This document shows positions 10,099 to 22,310 of a stretch of DNA of 64,000 nt, one piece after another; within the stretch, counting starts at the first letter, position 1; each line of letters begins with the position of its first letter. The translations under genes were made by a program, and so were the position numbers. Where the stretch lies: NCBI GenBank assembly GCA_022605425.2, contig CM061256.1:186001-250000 (forward strand), given 5' to 3'. A model generated the notes under the pieces. That model made no database searches. It saw only the letters and a program-made list of their open reading frames with translations, and had not been told where the DNA came from. Source of the DNA: Hamiltosporidium tvaerminnensis (lineage: Eukaryota; Microsporidia; Dubosqiidae).

Positions 10099-10950
10099 TT
10101 TTAAATGGGTTAAACTTTTTATTTGTATCTTATTTATGCTAATTTAACAAATAAGGAAATTAAAAAAGTGTAGAAAGTATTTTGCATAAATAATTGTTGT
10201 TTATGCGTTTTAAGATAAATTAAATAATTTAAAAAAATAAATTAAAATAAGTTTTTGTATTTTTATATTTTCTTTAGTATATCTCTATGTATTCTCTTAG
10301 TATAGTGTTAGTATTTCTCTATGTAATTATTTATTTATTATATAGTATTATCTTAGTATTTATTCTTTGTATTATCTTAGTATTTATTCTTTGTATTATC
10401 TTAGTATTTATTCTTAGTAATTATCTTGTTATTTATTCTTAGTAATTATCTTAGTATTTATTCTTAGTATTATCTTAGTATTTATTCTTAGTATTTATTC
10501 TTAGTATTTATTCTTAGTATTTATTCTTAGTATTATCTTAGTATTTATTCTTTGTATTATCTTAGTATTTATTCTTAGTATTATCTTAGTAATTATCTTA
10601 GTATTTATTCTTAGTATTTATTCTTAGTAATTATCTTAGTATTTATTCTTAGTATTATCTTAGTATTTATTCTTAGTAATTATCTTGTTATTTATTCTTA
10701 GTAATTATCTTAGTATTTATTCTTAGTATTATCTTAGTATTTATTCTTAGTATTTATTCTTAGTATTATCTTAGTATTTATTCTTAGTATTTATTCTTAG
10801 TATTTATTCTTAGTATTATCTTAGTATTTATTCTTTGTATTATCTTAGTATTTATTCTTAGTATTATCTTAGTAATTATCTTAGTATTTATTCTTAGTAT
10901 TTATTCTTAGTAATTATCTTAGTATTTATTCTTAGTATTATCTAACTCTC
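10099..10950. repeat. TATTTATTCTTAG / TATTATCTTAG tandem array
   Basis: From about 10,260 to 10,950 two short units alternate (TATTTATTCTTAG and TATTATCTTAG or TAATTATCTTAG). A longer block containing the TTCTTTG variant recurs about 283 bp apart (10,548 and 10,831), so there is higher-order structure. The first 160 bp are the Myb 5' flank, with AACCC about 10 nt before the ATG. Confidence 0.85.
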
Positions 10951-13684
10951 TTCTTTCTATTATCTTACTCTCCTCTTACTACCAACTAACAGTAACAACA
11001 ACCGTAACAACTACCAACTACCAGTAACAGTATATGACTCATACGTTTTTATTTATAAATTTACATTCAAAGTAATTTTAATAATTAATTTTAATAAATA
11101 AGAATTACGTAATAATAAGTAATAAGGTAGATATATATTACTAAGATTTATCTAATTAAATACTCGTATACTATCTAATACTCATCTACCTACCTATTTA
11201 CCTACCTACTTATATTACTATAGATTTATTTCTTATAATTTACCTTTTTATCTTGGAAAAAGAAAAAGTAAATTAAAGAAGAAAAAAAATAATTCATAAA
11301 TCTAATAATAACATATAGAATAATACTACTAGTGTTTTAATTCATAAAATCTAATAATACTAGATATTTAATGATCTAATAACATATAGAATAACAATAA
11401 AATAATACTAATATTGTAATTCATAAAATCTAATAATAATAGATATTTAATAATATAATAACATATAGAATATCAATAAAATAATACTAATATTGTAATT
11501 CATAAGATTCTAATAATTTTAATTTATTTGTAGAATTCTAGTGTAAGTAATATAAATAATTAATATGAAAAATGAATTATATGAGTAATATGATATTGTA
11601 ATATCTACTTATATAAATGTCTAAATTATTTAGATTATTTATTATTTAGTTTATTTATTATTAAGATCATTTGGTTTATTTAGTTCTCATCTTGTCTACT
11701 TATATAAATATTTAAATCTTTAAATCTTATATCAATAGATTATTTAGATTATTTAATTGTTAGTTCTTATCTTGTCTACTTATATAAATATTTAAATATT
11801 TAAATTTTTAAATCTTATATTTTTTTTGTTTATGCTGATTGCTATATCATTGTATATTAAATATATCTTAAAATGCATAAAAGAATTAATAATATAATAA
11901 AAAAAATATTGAGGTTAAAATATAAAGAGTATAAAGAGTATATAAAGTATTATATTATATTTAAACAAAGTGTTAAGGTATTTAGATTATATAGAATATA
12001 TAAAATATAAAGATTATAAAGAGTATATAGAATATATAGAATATATAGAATATATAGAATATATAGATTATATAGATTATATAGAGTATGAAGAATATAT
12101 AGAATGTATAGATTATATAGATTATATAGATTATATAGAATTAAAGAATATATAGAATATATAGAATATATAGATTATATAGAGTATAAAGAGTATTGTA
12201 AGACTTATAACTATTATATCCAAATATCCTCTTATCTCATATTTTTAAAAAATCTATTTATTTATTTTTTAATATAAAAAAATATATTATTTTTTTCTTA
12301 ATTATGACTTTTTTTTGATTTTGTTACAAATTAGATAAATTAATTTATTTTTTTTTTATTTCCTTAAAATTTATATTGAATTTTTTAATTTCCTTAAAAT
12401 TTATATTGAATTTTTTTTTTTTAAAAAAATATTTCTTTTAAATATACTATATATGGAAATATTTTTGAAAGAAATTTTTAAAAAATCAAAATATTTTTTT
12501 TTGTGATTTTTTAAGGAAATATTTTTTAGAGATATTTTTTAGGTGATTTTTTAAGGAAATATTTTTTAAAGATATTTAAGGTGATTTTTGAGGATATGTT
12601 TAAGATGATATTTTTAGAGATATTTAAGGTGATTTTTTTAGTGATGAGGTTTTAAAAAATAAAATCAGAATTGATTTGAGAATTTTGAACTTAAAAAAAT
12701 GATAAAAATATTATTTTTTATGATTTTTTCAAATCAAAAATTAAGGAATTCAATAAAAAATAATAATATCAAATAAAAAAAAATAAAGTAAAAATGAAAA
12801 TTAAGAAAATCAAATAAAAAAAAATAAAGGAAAAATTAAAAAAAATAAAGTAAAAATGAAAAATAAGAAAATCAAATAAAAAAAAAATAAAGTAAAAATG
12901 AAAATTAAGAAAATCAAATAAAAAAAAAATAAAAAAAAAATAAAGTAAAAAATAAGGAATTAAAATATGGAAAAGATATTTTGATTAAAAACAGTAAAGA
13001 ATAAAAATATAAAGAAAAATGAAATGTAAAATGAAAGAGTAAGGAAAATATATTTTGATTTAAAAAGTAAAGAATAAAAAAATGAAGAAATATGAGAAAA
13101 TAGTGAATTAGATAACAGAATTATAATGAAAATTAAAAATAAATATTTATTAAATATTATCTACTTTGTATTATATTAACTTACTATTAATTATTTTATA
13201 ATTATATATAAAGACTACTATTCTATATTTAAAGAAAACTTTGGTTTCTCATAATATTTCATTTGTAAAATTGTTCTTAATTATAATGTTTAATGATACA
13301 TAATCTCTTTATTGTTATGTGAATTTGTACTAATCTACTTAATGTTGAGTATCTGTTCTTATTATTTTCATTGGTATTTATTTTTAAATCAGTATGAATT
13401 ATCAAATAAACAATAATATTTGTTTTCTTATTATGAACTAGTTGTATTTTATTTTATATTCAAAGATTTCTAAGATGAACTTTACTCTATTTAGTTTGTA
13501 TGCTATTTCAGTAATGGAATACAAAAATACTTTTTTTGTGCATATGATACATCTTATTATACAGCAATAAGGGATTCTTATTCAATTTAATTCTTAAAAT
13601 GTTAGATGAAACTTGTAAATTTTAACTTAGAAGTAGATAAAAGATGGCTTATTATAATGTATATACTTGATTAGTATTAGCATG
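10951..13684. other. Long gene-free low-complexity region
   Basis: No gene is seen. It contains imperfect repeats at 11,275-11,530 (AATAACATATAGAATA), a TATAGAATATATAGATTATA microsatellite-like array at 11,925-12,200, purine/pyrimidine stretches with TTTTTAAGGAAATATTTT at 12,300-12,650, and A-rich iterations (AAATAAAGTAAAAATGAAAA) at 12,770-13,130. Confidence 0.7.
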
Positions 13685-14368
13685 ATGGAGAGTGAATAAT
13701 TACATAAAAAACTATCTGCTCAGCAATGATTAATGGAAATTAGATGAAAACTATTGTTTATATTCTTAGATGTTGTATGGGAAGTCGTATACATGAAGAA
13801 AAGGTTTAAAAACATGATATTTTTTTCGACAAATCTTATTTGTAGTTTTTTATGTAACTAGAATGGAAACATGACAATGTATGTAGGTAATTGCTCTAGA
13901 AAAGCTTGGAAGCCTAAGCCTTTCTAACTTGGGGTAGAAGATTTATCGCTTGCAAGATATGAAAAACATATACTTTTGAAGCCAAAAAAAGCCAATTATT
14001 AGGATATACGTGTTGGTATAGCATTGCATTTTCTAGCTGAAGCTTATGTAGGTCGCCAAAATATATTTTAGACAGAAATGTTTTGTATGCTGAAAGAGTA
14101 GAGTAAGTTAAAATGCTGTTTAGTCTTGGGAAGCCACAGATGAGCTTTAACCTACGATCACAAACCATGCAACGAACATTAACGAACACTTGGCAATTTC
14201 CTCTCCAATTAATTGAGTTCCACACACCTTTTAGATGTAAGCCTTTGAGATATAAACATCGTAAGAAATACGGATGAAGTGTTAAAAAATAATTATTTAT
14301 GTTAAACCTAGAACAGCGTTAATGCCATGAAAACAAATATAAAATCCTTCTGTTATAAAAAGATGTGA
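13685..14368 (+). mobile_element. 700 bp dispersed repeat, decayed copy
   Basis: This is recognisably collinear with the 6,180 copy (start GATGGAGAG, internal GCAACGAACATTAACGAAC, end AAAAAGATGTG) but diverged and GC-depleted. It is older than the copies at 6, 31 and 45 kb. Confidence 0.8.
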
Positions 14369-15365
14369 TATATACGTCTCAAATATTTTAAAATACCCTT
14401 TTTTTTATTTCCCTTTCTCTGTTTATATATTAAATACTATGCTCATAATATATACTTATAAGTTTCATCACTTAATTAAAAGTAAAAACTAAATTCAAAA
14501 TATCTTATAATCTCATTATATGTCTACATATTCTTTCAAATCTTCTTTTCTAATACTTTATAGTTCTTATAATCTATCACTCTTAATAATATTCGTCTGT
14601 TCAATAAATATTTAATAAGGGTTCTATTTACTTAATTTTAAACTTTATAACCATTAAATATCATTATAAGTATATTTAATAAGACTATTACAATAATATG
14701 TATCACTATAGTATTATAAGTATATTACTATATAGTACATATTACTTTAATATCTTATAATTACCAACACATATACTTCTAGTATTCTACTTCCTTATAC
14801 TTACTTACAAATATACCTCTTATAACTAACACCCTTATAATTACCTCCATATCCCATATATTTAACACTCTTTATTATACTTCTAATATTCTAACATCCT
14901 TATAATTACCACCATATCCCATATATTTAACACTCTTATACTTACAAATATACCTCTTATAACTAATACCCTTATAATTACCTCCATACCCCATATATTT
15001 AACACCCTTTATTATACTTACAAATATACCTCTTATAACTAATACCCTTATAATTACCTCCATATCCCATATATTTAACACTCTTATACTTACAAATATA
15101 CCTCTTATAACTAACACCCTTATAATTACCTCCATATCCCATTAATTAACACCCTTTATTATACTTCTAATATTCTAACATCTTTATAACTACAAACACA
15201 TATACTTCTATCATTAACACCCTTATACCATCATAATATATACCTCTTGTAATTAACACCCTTTACCCAACATTCTTGTAATTAACACCCCCCCTTGTAC
15301 TGATTTCTTTCTTGAAACACCAAATATTAAAAAAAACAGTAAAAAAAACCAAAAAAACAAACAAA
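14369..15365. repeat. AACACCC motif field 5' of the TBC gene
   Basis: The first 370 bp are plain AT-rich. From 14,745 to 15,300 a loose 60-130 bp unit recurs, built from CTTATAATTACC, CATATCCCATATATTTAACA and ACTTACAAATATACCTC. It ends with AACACCCCCCC at about 15,283-15,296. The plus strand is the coding strand of the downstream gene, so this is the C-rich 5'-flank form. Confidence 0.8.
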
Positions 15366-16583
15366 ATGAAAAACCAACAAAAAAAAGAAGAAAGAAGAGA
15401 AAACAACAGCAGGAAAACAAAAGAATGTAAAGAAACTTTAAAAGAAACAGCTAGAGAAATAAATTCTGTAGCAACGAATTATGGAGACACAAGAAATTCT
15501 GGAGAATCAAGAAATTCTGTAGCAACGAATTATGGAGACACAAGAAATTCTGGAGAAACGAATTTTGTAGCAACGAATTCCAAGGAAATAAATTCTAAAA
15601 CTACAACTGATATACTCACCAATACCACATCCCTCTCCACCGATGACACTACTACTAATGACGAGACCAGAAAAATGTACGTCTCACCCAACAAACCACT
15701 CCCCTCTCTCCCTACTGACATATACGGTTTCCTCACCTCCACACCCACCCACACCACCTACGACACAGAACTTACCCGTAAATGGCATACTTACCTCAAA
15801 GACAACAACCTCCGCAAAATTTCAAAACTAGTTTTCCGTGGCATACCACTCTTCCTGAAATACAAAACCTGGTCCTTATTTGTAAACCCCCATCCCATCG
15901 ACACATACCCCCTCCTACACACACACCCATGCGGCTACGAATACCAGATACACGTAGACGTACAAAGAACATTCCGCCGCCACATCCTATTCACCGACAG
16001 TTACGGTATAGGCCAATCCAGATTATTCAACATACTCTGTGCATTTGCCACCTACACACCACAAATAGGATATTGTCAAGGAATGTCAAGTTTCACATCA
16101 ATACTTCTAATGTATTTTCCCGAGAAGCAAGCATTTGAAATGTTAACATCAATAATATCCAACAACAATTTACATTCACTTTTTGACAAAACCTTATCTA
16201 AATTAAATTTAATATTAGAAATACAAATATATATTTTTAAAAAAAATATACCAAACATATATAAACACATGTCTTATAATAAAATAGAACCTTCTTTATA
16301 TATATATGGATGGTATCTTACTTTATTTACAAGATTTCCTATACAATTAGTTTTAAGAATTTGGGATATTTTTTTATTTTATGGATTTCCTATTCTTCTT
16401 GTCAGTGCCAGTTCTATATTAAAAGAACATGAAATACTTATTTTGGAAAGTCAAGAAGAACAATTGATAGAAGTTGTTAATAAAATTGAAGGATTAAGTT
16501 TTAATGTAGAAAGAGTTATTAAGAATTTGAAAGTATTTATAAAGCAATTAGACATGAGTGAGATAAGAAGGAAATTAGGGTAA
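15366..16583 (+). CDS. TBC-domain Rab GTPase-activating protein
   Basis: 405 residues from the first in-frame ATG; the frame is open further upstream but only with non-ATG codons. TBC proteins switch off Rab GTPases in vesicle traffic by supplying an arginine and a glutamine finger. Both are present: HVDVQRTF with Arg about 201, and IGYCQGMSS with Gln about 238. The later FRGIP (about 157), RIWD (about 331) and FYGFP elements also fit; the domain spans roughly 150-365. The N-terminal 110 residues are polar low complexity with a 15-residue repeat (NSVATNYGDTRNSGE) present twice. Base use shifts inside the gene: C-rich to about 16,070, then strongly AT-rich. Confidence 0.93.
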   Translation: MKNQQKKEERRENNSRKTKECKETLKETAREINSVATNYGDTRNSGESRNSVATNYGDTRNSGETNFVATNSKEINSKTTTDILTNTTSLSTDDTTTNDETRKMYVSPNKPLPSLPTDIYGFLTSTPTHTTYDTELTRKWHTYLKDNNLRKISKLVFRGIPLFLKYKTWSLFVNPHPIDTYPLLHTHPCGYEYQIHVDVQRTFRRHILFTDSYGIGQSRLFNILCAFATYTPQIGYCQGMSSFTSILLMYFPEKQAFEMLTSIISNNNLHSLFDKTLSKLNLILEIQIYIFKKNIPNIYKHMSYNKIEPSLYIYGWYLTLFTRFPIQLVLRIWDIFLFYGFPILLVSASSILKEHEILILESQEEQLIEVVNKIEGLSFNVERVIKNLKVFIKQLDMSEIRRKLG

Positions 16584-17401
16584 AGTATGGTAATATTAGT
16601 GTGTTAGTGTGTTAGTGTTAGATATATGTTAGATATTAGGGTTAGATATTAGTGCTATTAGATATTCTATTAGATATCATTATTAGATATTATTATTAGA
16701 TTTTGTAATAGTAGTATTATTAGTATTATGTTAGATATTAGTAATATGTATGTTATTATTGGTGTTATTAGTGTTAGATATTAAATATTAGATATTATTA
16801 GATTGTAGAGGATAATAAATAAAACATTAAAATAATAATTTTATTAGTATAATTATAAGTAATAATAGGGTGTTAACAATAGTATAGATTATTATAAGGG
16901 TGTTAACAATAGTATAGATTATTATAAGGGTGTTAATTATGTATATAATACTATAAGGGTGTTAATTATGTATATAATACTATAAGGGTGTTAACAATAG
17001 TATAGATTATTATAAGGGTGTTAATTATGTATATAATACTAACACAGTGTTAATCATATATCTAATACTAACAGGGTGTTAATCATATATCTAATACTAA
17101 CACGGTGTTAATCATATATATAACATAGTAACATATCCCACTATAATACTAACAATACTAAATATCCTTATAATACTAAAAATACTAACATATCCTACTA
17201 TAATACTAACATATTCTAACATATACCATACTATAATACCAATATACCATACTAACCCTATCCCATACTATACTACCAACATACCATACTAACATATCCC
17301 ACATATACTAACACTACTATATCTCTTACATTGTATTATATCTTCTCTTACAGTTTCATATCACATCCTTTTAAACATCCACACAAAAAACAACATAAAA
17401 A
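16584..17401. repeat. Spacer switching from GGGTGTTA to CCC repeats
   Basis: After the TBC stop come TTAGATATTA iterations (16,610-16,810). Then tandem units built on ATAAGGGTGTTAACAATAG and ATAAGGGTGTTAATTATG run from 16,850 to 17,110. Beyond about 17,130 the polarity flips to C-rich (ATATCCCACTATAATACTAAC), leading into the tetraspanin gene. So one spacer holds a G-form 3' flank and a C-form 5' flank. Confidence 0.85.
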
Positions 17402-18115
17402 ATGCATTCAAAAAACAAAATAGGAAAAATATTAAAATTATTCTTTACATTCCTACAGTCCTTATTATTTATAACAGGAATATCTATATCACTTATATTT
17501 ATAACCCTTTATATTAAAGAACATAGATTGTTAGAAATACCTTTTAAATTACTTATATATGTTATTGTTATAGGGGTGTTATTTATAAGTATATCAGTAA
17601 CAGGAATAATAATATCAACAGCTAGTAGTAGTAGTAGGAGGAGGAGGGGGGAAGTTAGGGGTGAGGGTAATAGTAATAAAGATAATAGTATAGATAATAG
17701 TAATAAAGATACTAAGGATAAAGACACTAAGGATAAAAATATAAATACCACACACAACACACATGTTCTTAATACCCTTTATGTTATATTGTCTTTAACA
17801 CTACTAAACATATTACTAATAAACATAATAAAACATAACAAATCTATAAGTAAAATAAGAGGGTATGCAAGTGGTAGGTGGAATAGGTTAAGTGAGAGAC
17901 AAAAGGTTTTTATACAGAATAGGTTAGAGTGTTGTGGTTATAGTAATAGTAGTGATAGGGTTGGTGGTAAAGGGTGTGTTAGTAGTGTAGGGTGTGGTGA
18001 TAGGTTTGTTAAGATTGGAGAGAGTGTTAAGCTTGCTGTACAGAGAATATGGGTTAGTGTGTTCTTTATAGTGTCAATGAGTTTAGCCATACTAGCAATA
18101 CTAAAGATGAAGTAG
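17402..18115 (+). CDS. Tetraspanin-like four-helix membrane protein
   Basis: 237 residues. Hydrophobic helices lie at about 12-37, 46-72, 122-143 and 215-235. Between helices three and four is an extracellular-type loop with the signature CCG (LECCGYSN, Cys177-Cys178) and two further cysteines (Cys192, Cys198), the four-cysteine set of tetraspanin large loops. The run RWNRLSERQKVFIQNRLECCG resembles the usual approach to CCG. Tetraspanins organise membrane microdomains and partner proteins. Unusually, the cytoplasmic loop between helices two and three is enlarged by about 45 Asn/Asp/Lys/Arg-rich residues, which look repeat-derived. The family call rests on topology plus CCG, so it is good but not certain. 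Confidence 0.82.
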   Translation: MHSKNKIGKILKLFFTFLQSLLFITGISISLIFITLYIKEHRLLEIPFKLLIYVIVIGVLFISISVTGIIISTASSSSRRRRGEVRGEGNSNKDNSIDNSNKDTKDKDTKDKNINTTHNTHVLNTLYVILSLTLLNILLINIIKHNKSISKIRGYASGRWNRLSERQKVFIQNRLECCGYSNSSDRVGGKGCVSSVGCGDRFVKIGESVKLAVQRIWVSVFFIVSMSLAILAILKMK

Positions 18116-18149
18116 TAGAAGTGATATAGGGATAGTGTTAGGTATTATA

Positions 18150-18165
18150 TTAGGGTTAGGGTTAG
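18150..18165 (+). repeat. Short TTAGGG-type run
   Basis: TTAGGGTTAGGGTTAG lies between the tetraspanin stop and the retroelement tail. It could be a trace of telomere-type repeat or just part of the G-rich 3' flank. Confidence 0.35.
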
Positions 18166-18276
18166 ATGGTTTGATTGTTTAGATAAATATGGTTAGGGGT
18201 AGTATTGTTTATATAAATAGGGTTAATATTCTTTATATTATTTAATAAAATTCTGGGTTAAAATATTTTTATGATT

Positions 18277-20200
18277 TTATATGTTTTCTTCTACCACTTG
18301 AACCACTGCTGTCTATTCTTCCAACTCCAACTCTTCATTTGATTTAGTTGTTGGTTCTTTTGCTGTGGTTATGCAATCCTAAATAAGGGGTAAAATATTT
18401 TCTGTATTTTCCGTTTTAACACCATCTTCCTCTCTCTTCTCTTCTTTTAAAGGGGGTGTTGGTTCCTCATGCATCTCTGCTCTCATAATAACACCCATTG
18501 ACCCTCTCTCTGCACTCTCTTCGGCATTTAGTCCTGACTCAAGTCCTCTTCGTCGATCAAAGGAAATTGTTTCGACTGTCTTCTTAAGTACTAAGGACTG
18601 AATGTATGCCTCTACATTCAGGAATATTTCTAGTCTTTTAATATGAGATTTATGGTATTTTGTCACAATACCGTCCCAGGTCATCACATAAGGGATTATC
18701 TCAACACTACACTTATAAATAAGGCCCAACTCATTGGCTAGCAGGTCATACTTCCTAAGTTTTTCAGTTTCAACTATTTGAAGTGAATCTTGGGAAGTGA
18801 TTCCTACTTCAATGAGTGTTATCTTATTCTTCTTCTTATCCAAAATAAATATGTCCGGTCTGTTATTCCGAATTTTAACATCAGTTTTAATTCAGGTGTC
18901 CACTCTTATCTCTGCATACTCATTATCAAGAATTTCTTGAACTGAGTGGCTCCTTATTCGTTTTGAGGACTTAAACTTATATCTATTTAAGAGAAGTAGG
19001 TGTAGGCATTTAACCACTTCATTATGCCGTCTGGTATAGTCATGGCCTAGCATTTTTTCACATATAGTTGCTAAATGATCTACAGTCTTACCAGACTTCC
19101 CGCAATGTTGACACACACCATCTGCTCCCCAGAATACATTTCTATCCTGGATATAGCAGAACACAGCTTCATTTCGTGGCCTAATATTTCCTCTCTTTAA
19201 CCATCTTGAAGAGTCACTAACACTCACAAGCTCATTTTTTCTTGCATTATATAACTTTGAATGAAGTTTTCGTTTTTCTATTTCGTTATATAGTTTTGCA
19301 AGTTGAGTTTCTTCTAAACTTTTCTTAGTGACTTCTTCTACTAACCTGTACTTTACTTTTAAGAAGCCTTTTATTAGTGCAAGATGGGTTTTATTATTAT
19401 TCTCCACCTTGAAGATTGTTGCTCATCTAGTGTATATTTCTTTACTTTTTTCCAGACAATCCAAGAGTTGCAGAAGCATATGTTCGCTTCGCAACTCAAC
19501 ACTATGTAGGCCTCTTCCAAGTTCTGTTCTAGGAAGGTATAGACGCTCTTTACATCCTGGGCGGAGATGTATTTTATTCTTCACCAACACCGCACGCACT
19601 GCATCATCTAGCTTAGAGAAGTCAGCCGGTTCAAGTCGAAGTACTCCTATGTGATAGTTGATTGACGATATCGCATGTTGATTGATTGCAGAAAATAAAT
19701 TTTTTGCATTTAATCTAGTGTGACAAAGTCTTTCAACTCTTGATATAGGTTTACTTTGTACTTCTTCAAATGAGCTACGTGTTGGAATTCCTCTGCTATC
19801 TTCTATTATTCCTAAATATTTGTAAACACTAACACCTTCTAGAAGAGTAGCAGTATCTTCACAACACGTATCATTTGTGGCTGACTTCTCTTTGTTAATC
19901 TCTAACCCAATCACCTCTAAAAATTCCTTTTCCTCGCCTGTCATAGCACTCAATGTCGAACTGTCTTTAGCAAGGAGCTTTTAGATCCTTAATAAAAAAG
20001 AGATGATTAGTAGAATGGGATTCTGCATCTGTTTGTACTGTCACTTTTGTGTATTTTTCATTAAGCTTTCGGCTCAATGGGTCTATACACAACGCAAACA
20101 AGAATATTGACAAATTATCTCCCTACAGAATCCCTCTCTTAATCTTCTGCGTATGATTTTTTTTGGTTCTACTCATATATCAATTTTTCATTTTGATATA
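18277..20200 (-). pseudogene. R2-like element ORF, second half of RT, zinc knuckle and endonuclease
   Basis: The segment near 20,130 reads IL-stop-GDNLS, where a TAG replaces the Gln of the RT motif B QGDNLS. FALCIDPLSRKLNEKY and a degenerate motif C region (FxxDLKLLAKD) follow, with the catalytic aspartates not intact. From 19,953 one frame continues to 18,379, interrupted by TGA at 19,423 and 18,892. It contains a CCHC knuckle (C-x2-C-x8-H-x4-C, from CQHCGKSG), RRHN, and NNRPDIFILD followed 14 residues after PD by the Glu of LIEVGIT, the restriction-like endonuclease signature. A stop at 18,379 precedes the normal acidic tail ending VEEN. Confidence 0.85.
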
Positions 20201-22023
20201 ATTACCTTATAAATTTCAGGATCCAATCAGGTAAATTAAAGTTATCAATGCATTGAGTTAAATAAGCATGATCTATTAAATCATAAGCTTTTTTAACATC
20301 AATCCATGTTACCTTAAGATTATTTCCATACTCTTTATTTAAGGCAATATTCAGTAGAGCCTGCTCTTTCGCTCCCTGCACACCTCTTACCGCCCCTAAT
20401 TGGTTCTCTGCAAGATACCCTCGCCTTTCCACTTCAATTTGAACAACTTTCGTTACGCACTTTGTCGTTAACTTATAGAGGTTTGACATACAAGTGATTG
20501 GCCTGTAGTCAGAGCCTCTTCGTGGAATTCCTTTCGGTATCAAATACGTAAGCCCGCAGTAAAATCAATCAGCTTGAGGTGTTCCTTCTAAACATATAAC
20601 TTTCACAATATCATAAAGATATTTGTGAAGAGTTGTAAGTTTCTTAATGAAAAAATTGTAAATATCATCAATTCCAGCAGCGATCCAATTGAGAAGCCAA
20701 TTAATGATATTTACAAGTTCATCAAGTGAAGGAAACGTGGTCGAATGATTATCTGATGCAAATGGAATCAAATAATCATCATACGTGAAAGTGTCATCAT
20801 TTTTGTTCCACATTGTAGATCAAAAACTTACAATTTCATCACGATTAACCACATGCTCGGACTCCACACGCTCAGATAACCCACGATAAAATCGTTTTTG
20901 AAAAAACTCAAACATACGATTCTCTTTTCGGAATTGCTTCCTACTTTCATGCATCGTAATTTTTTTCTCGTACACATTAAAACCTCATTCTTCTTAACTA
21001 AAGCCTCAGAAAGATCAGTTACGCTGCTCAAGTTTAAATTAAACTCTCGCATGATTTTCTTAAGGCTCTTCGTTTCCGAAGTGGAGAGCTTTTCCTGCTT
21101 ACGAGCCTTCTCGAGAAGATCTTTGAAAAGTACTAACTTAGAAATTTTACTTTCTATGTTTTCCTTCCAAGCGGATCTAGGCTTCTCCTTACGTGTTTCC
21201 TCGTCATATCCTTTCTGGGCCGCCTGGATAATTCTAGCTGCATCACTAACATTCTTAGGCACATGAGATTCAGCATATTTACCAGTGATTTGATTTATGA
21301 GTTCCAAAACTTTACTTTCAACCAATTCACTTGGAAGTTTTCTAGTTCGGACCACTACATTCTCGATTTCCTTCTCAGAGAGTTCCTTGATTTTACACAA
21401 GAACTTTTCTCTTAGGTTCATATAGAGTGTAGTGTCAGTTAAGGAACATGCATGGCTCGGCGAGACAAGTGGCGAATTTACGTCGCTCTCCATTCTCTTC
21501 CTGCCTTATTTCCCTTTCTGCCTCATTATGTGTTAATTTTTTTACCACATCGATATTAAAAGTTCGACCAAATTTCCCATTATAGTACCTAAGAATTGCA
21601 AACCAGCCATTTCTAGGCATTCTCTCAAACCTTTTTTGCACTGCTGACATAGTAGATATAGGCCATTCCTGCTCTATGGCTGTGACAGAGTCAAGTATTG
21701 AATGCAATACCATTAGTCAATTTCCTTCTGGAATGGCAGGTGCATTGAGGTTTTCATTGTGTTGGCTGGTTCACACGCAGAAGAATCGGGACCGGAAGAA
21801 TGAGGTGTGGAATCGAGCAGGTTGACTGGAGTAAATGAAACGTAGTGCTCGATGGGAAGTGGGTGTTATTACGGATGGTCGGTTGTGGTGGAAGTGTCTC
21901 GGATATAGTCACTACATCTCTATCACATGTTTTTGTCTCTTTTAAACTAATTTCCGAGTTGTTTACAACCTTTATTTCTTCATTTTTTATATTTTCGCTG
22001 TCAACTTTTTTTCTTCTACCCAT
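20201..22023 (-). pseudogene. R2-like element ORF, N-terminal part and first half of RT
   Basis: Pieces in three frames run 22,023-21,754 (lysine-rich start MGRRKKVDSEN), 21,713-21,435, 21,493-20,828 (helical, charged), 20,813-20,565 (WIAAGIDDIYNFFIKKL, the usual lead-in to RT) and 20,543-20,202. The last carries IPKGIPRRGSDYRPITCMSN and ATW-like WIDVKKAYDLIDH, with the RT motif A aspartate. A TGA at about 20,563 falls where the family has Trp. Frame changes lie near 21,720, 21,480 and 20,830. Confidence 0.82.
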
Positions 22024-22039
22024 TGTCTTATTATATAGA

Positions 22040-22310
22040 TAAAAATAAAAGGTAATAAAATATAAAAATAAACCTACTTTAATCTTATCCCTTACTATCT
22101 CTTACTACCTCTTATACTTACTATCTCTTACTACAACTTATCCTTACTATCTCTTATTTCTACTAACTACTTACTATCTCTTACTACCTCTTATCCTTAC
22201 TACTTATTATCCCTGCTAACTACTAACCACTTCTACTACTTACTAACCCCCTCCTACCTACTACTACTTACTACTAACACCCTCTACTACCTACTAACAC
22301 CCCGCCCAAA
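22040..22310. repeat. C/T-rich low-complexity 3' flank of the BFR1-like gene
   Basis: Iterations of TTACTATCTCTTACTACCTC with ACTAACACCC near 22,270-22,310. On the BFR1-like coding strand this reads as the G-rich 3' form. Confidence 0.75.

Larger units (their letters stand above)
18239..22023 (-). mobile_element. R2-like (restriction-like-endonuclease) non-LTR retrotransposon, inactive
   Basis: A single element of about 3.8 kb on the minus strand with domain order: N-terminal region, reverse transcriptase, CCHC zinc knuckle, PD-(D/E)XK-type endonuclease, acidic tail and short 3'UTR. The 3' end (TTTTAACCCAGAATTTTATT) is shared with fragments at 3.2 and 47.2 kb. The reading frame is broken by at least three frame changes and several in-frame stops, so no active protein can be made. 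It separates the tetraspanin and BFR1-like genes. The 5' limit is uncertain and was set at the first plausible ATG (22,023). Confidence 0.88.

Noticed and set aside
11970-12155. 61-codon Tyr/Ile/Glu-rich ORF
   Set aside because: It lies in a TATAGAATATA microsatellite; no start signal and no coding character.
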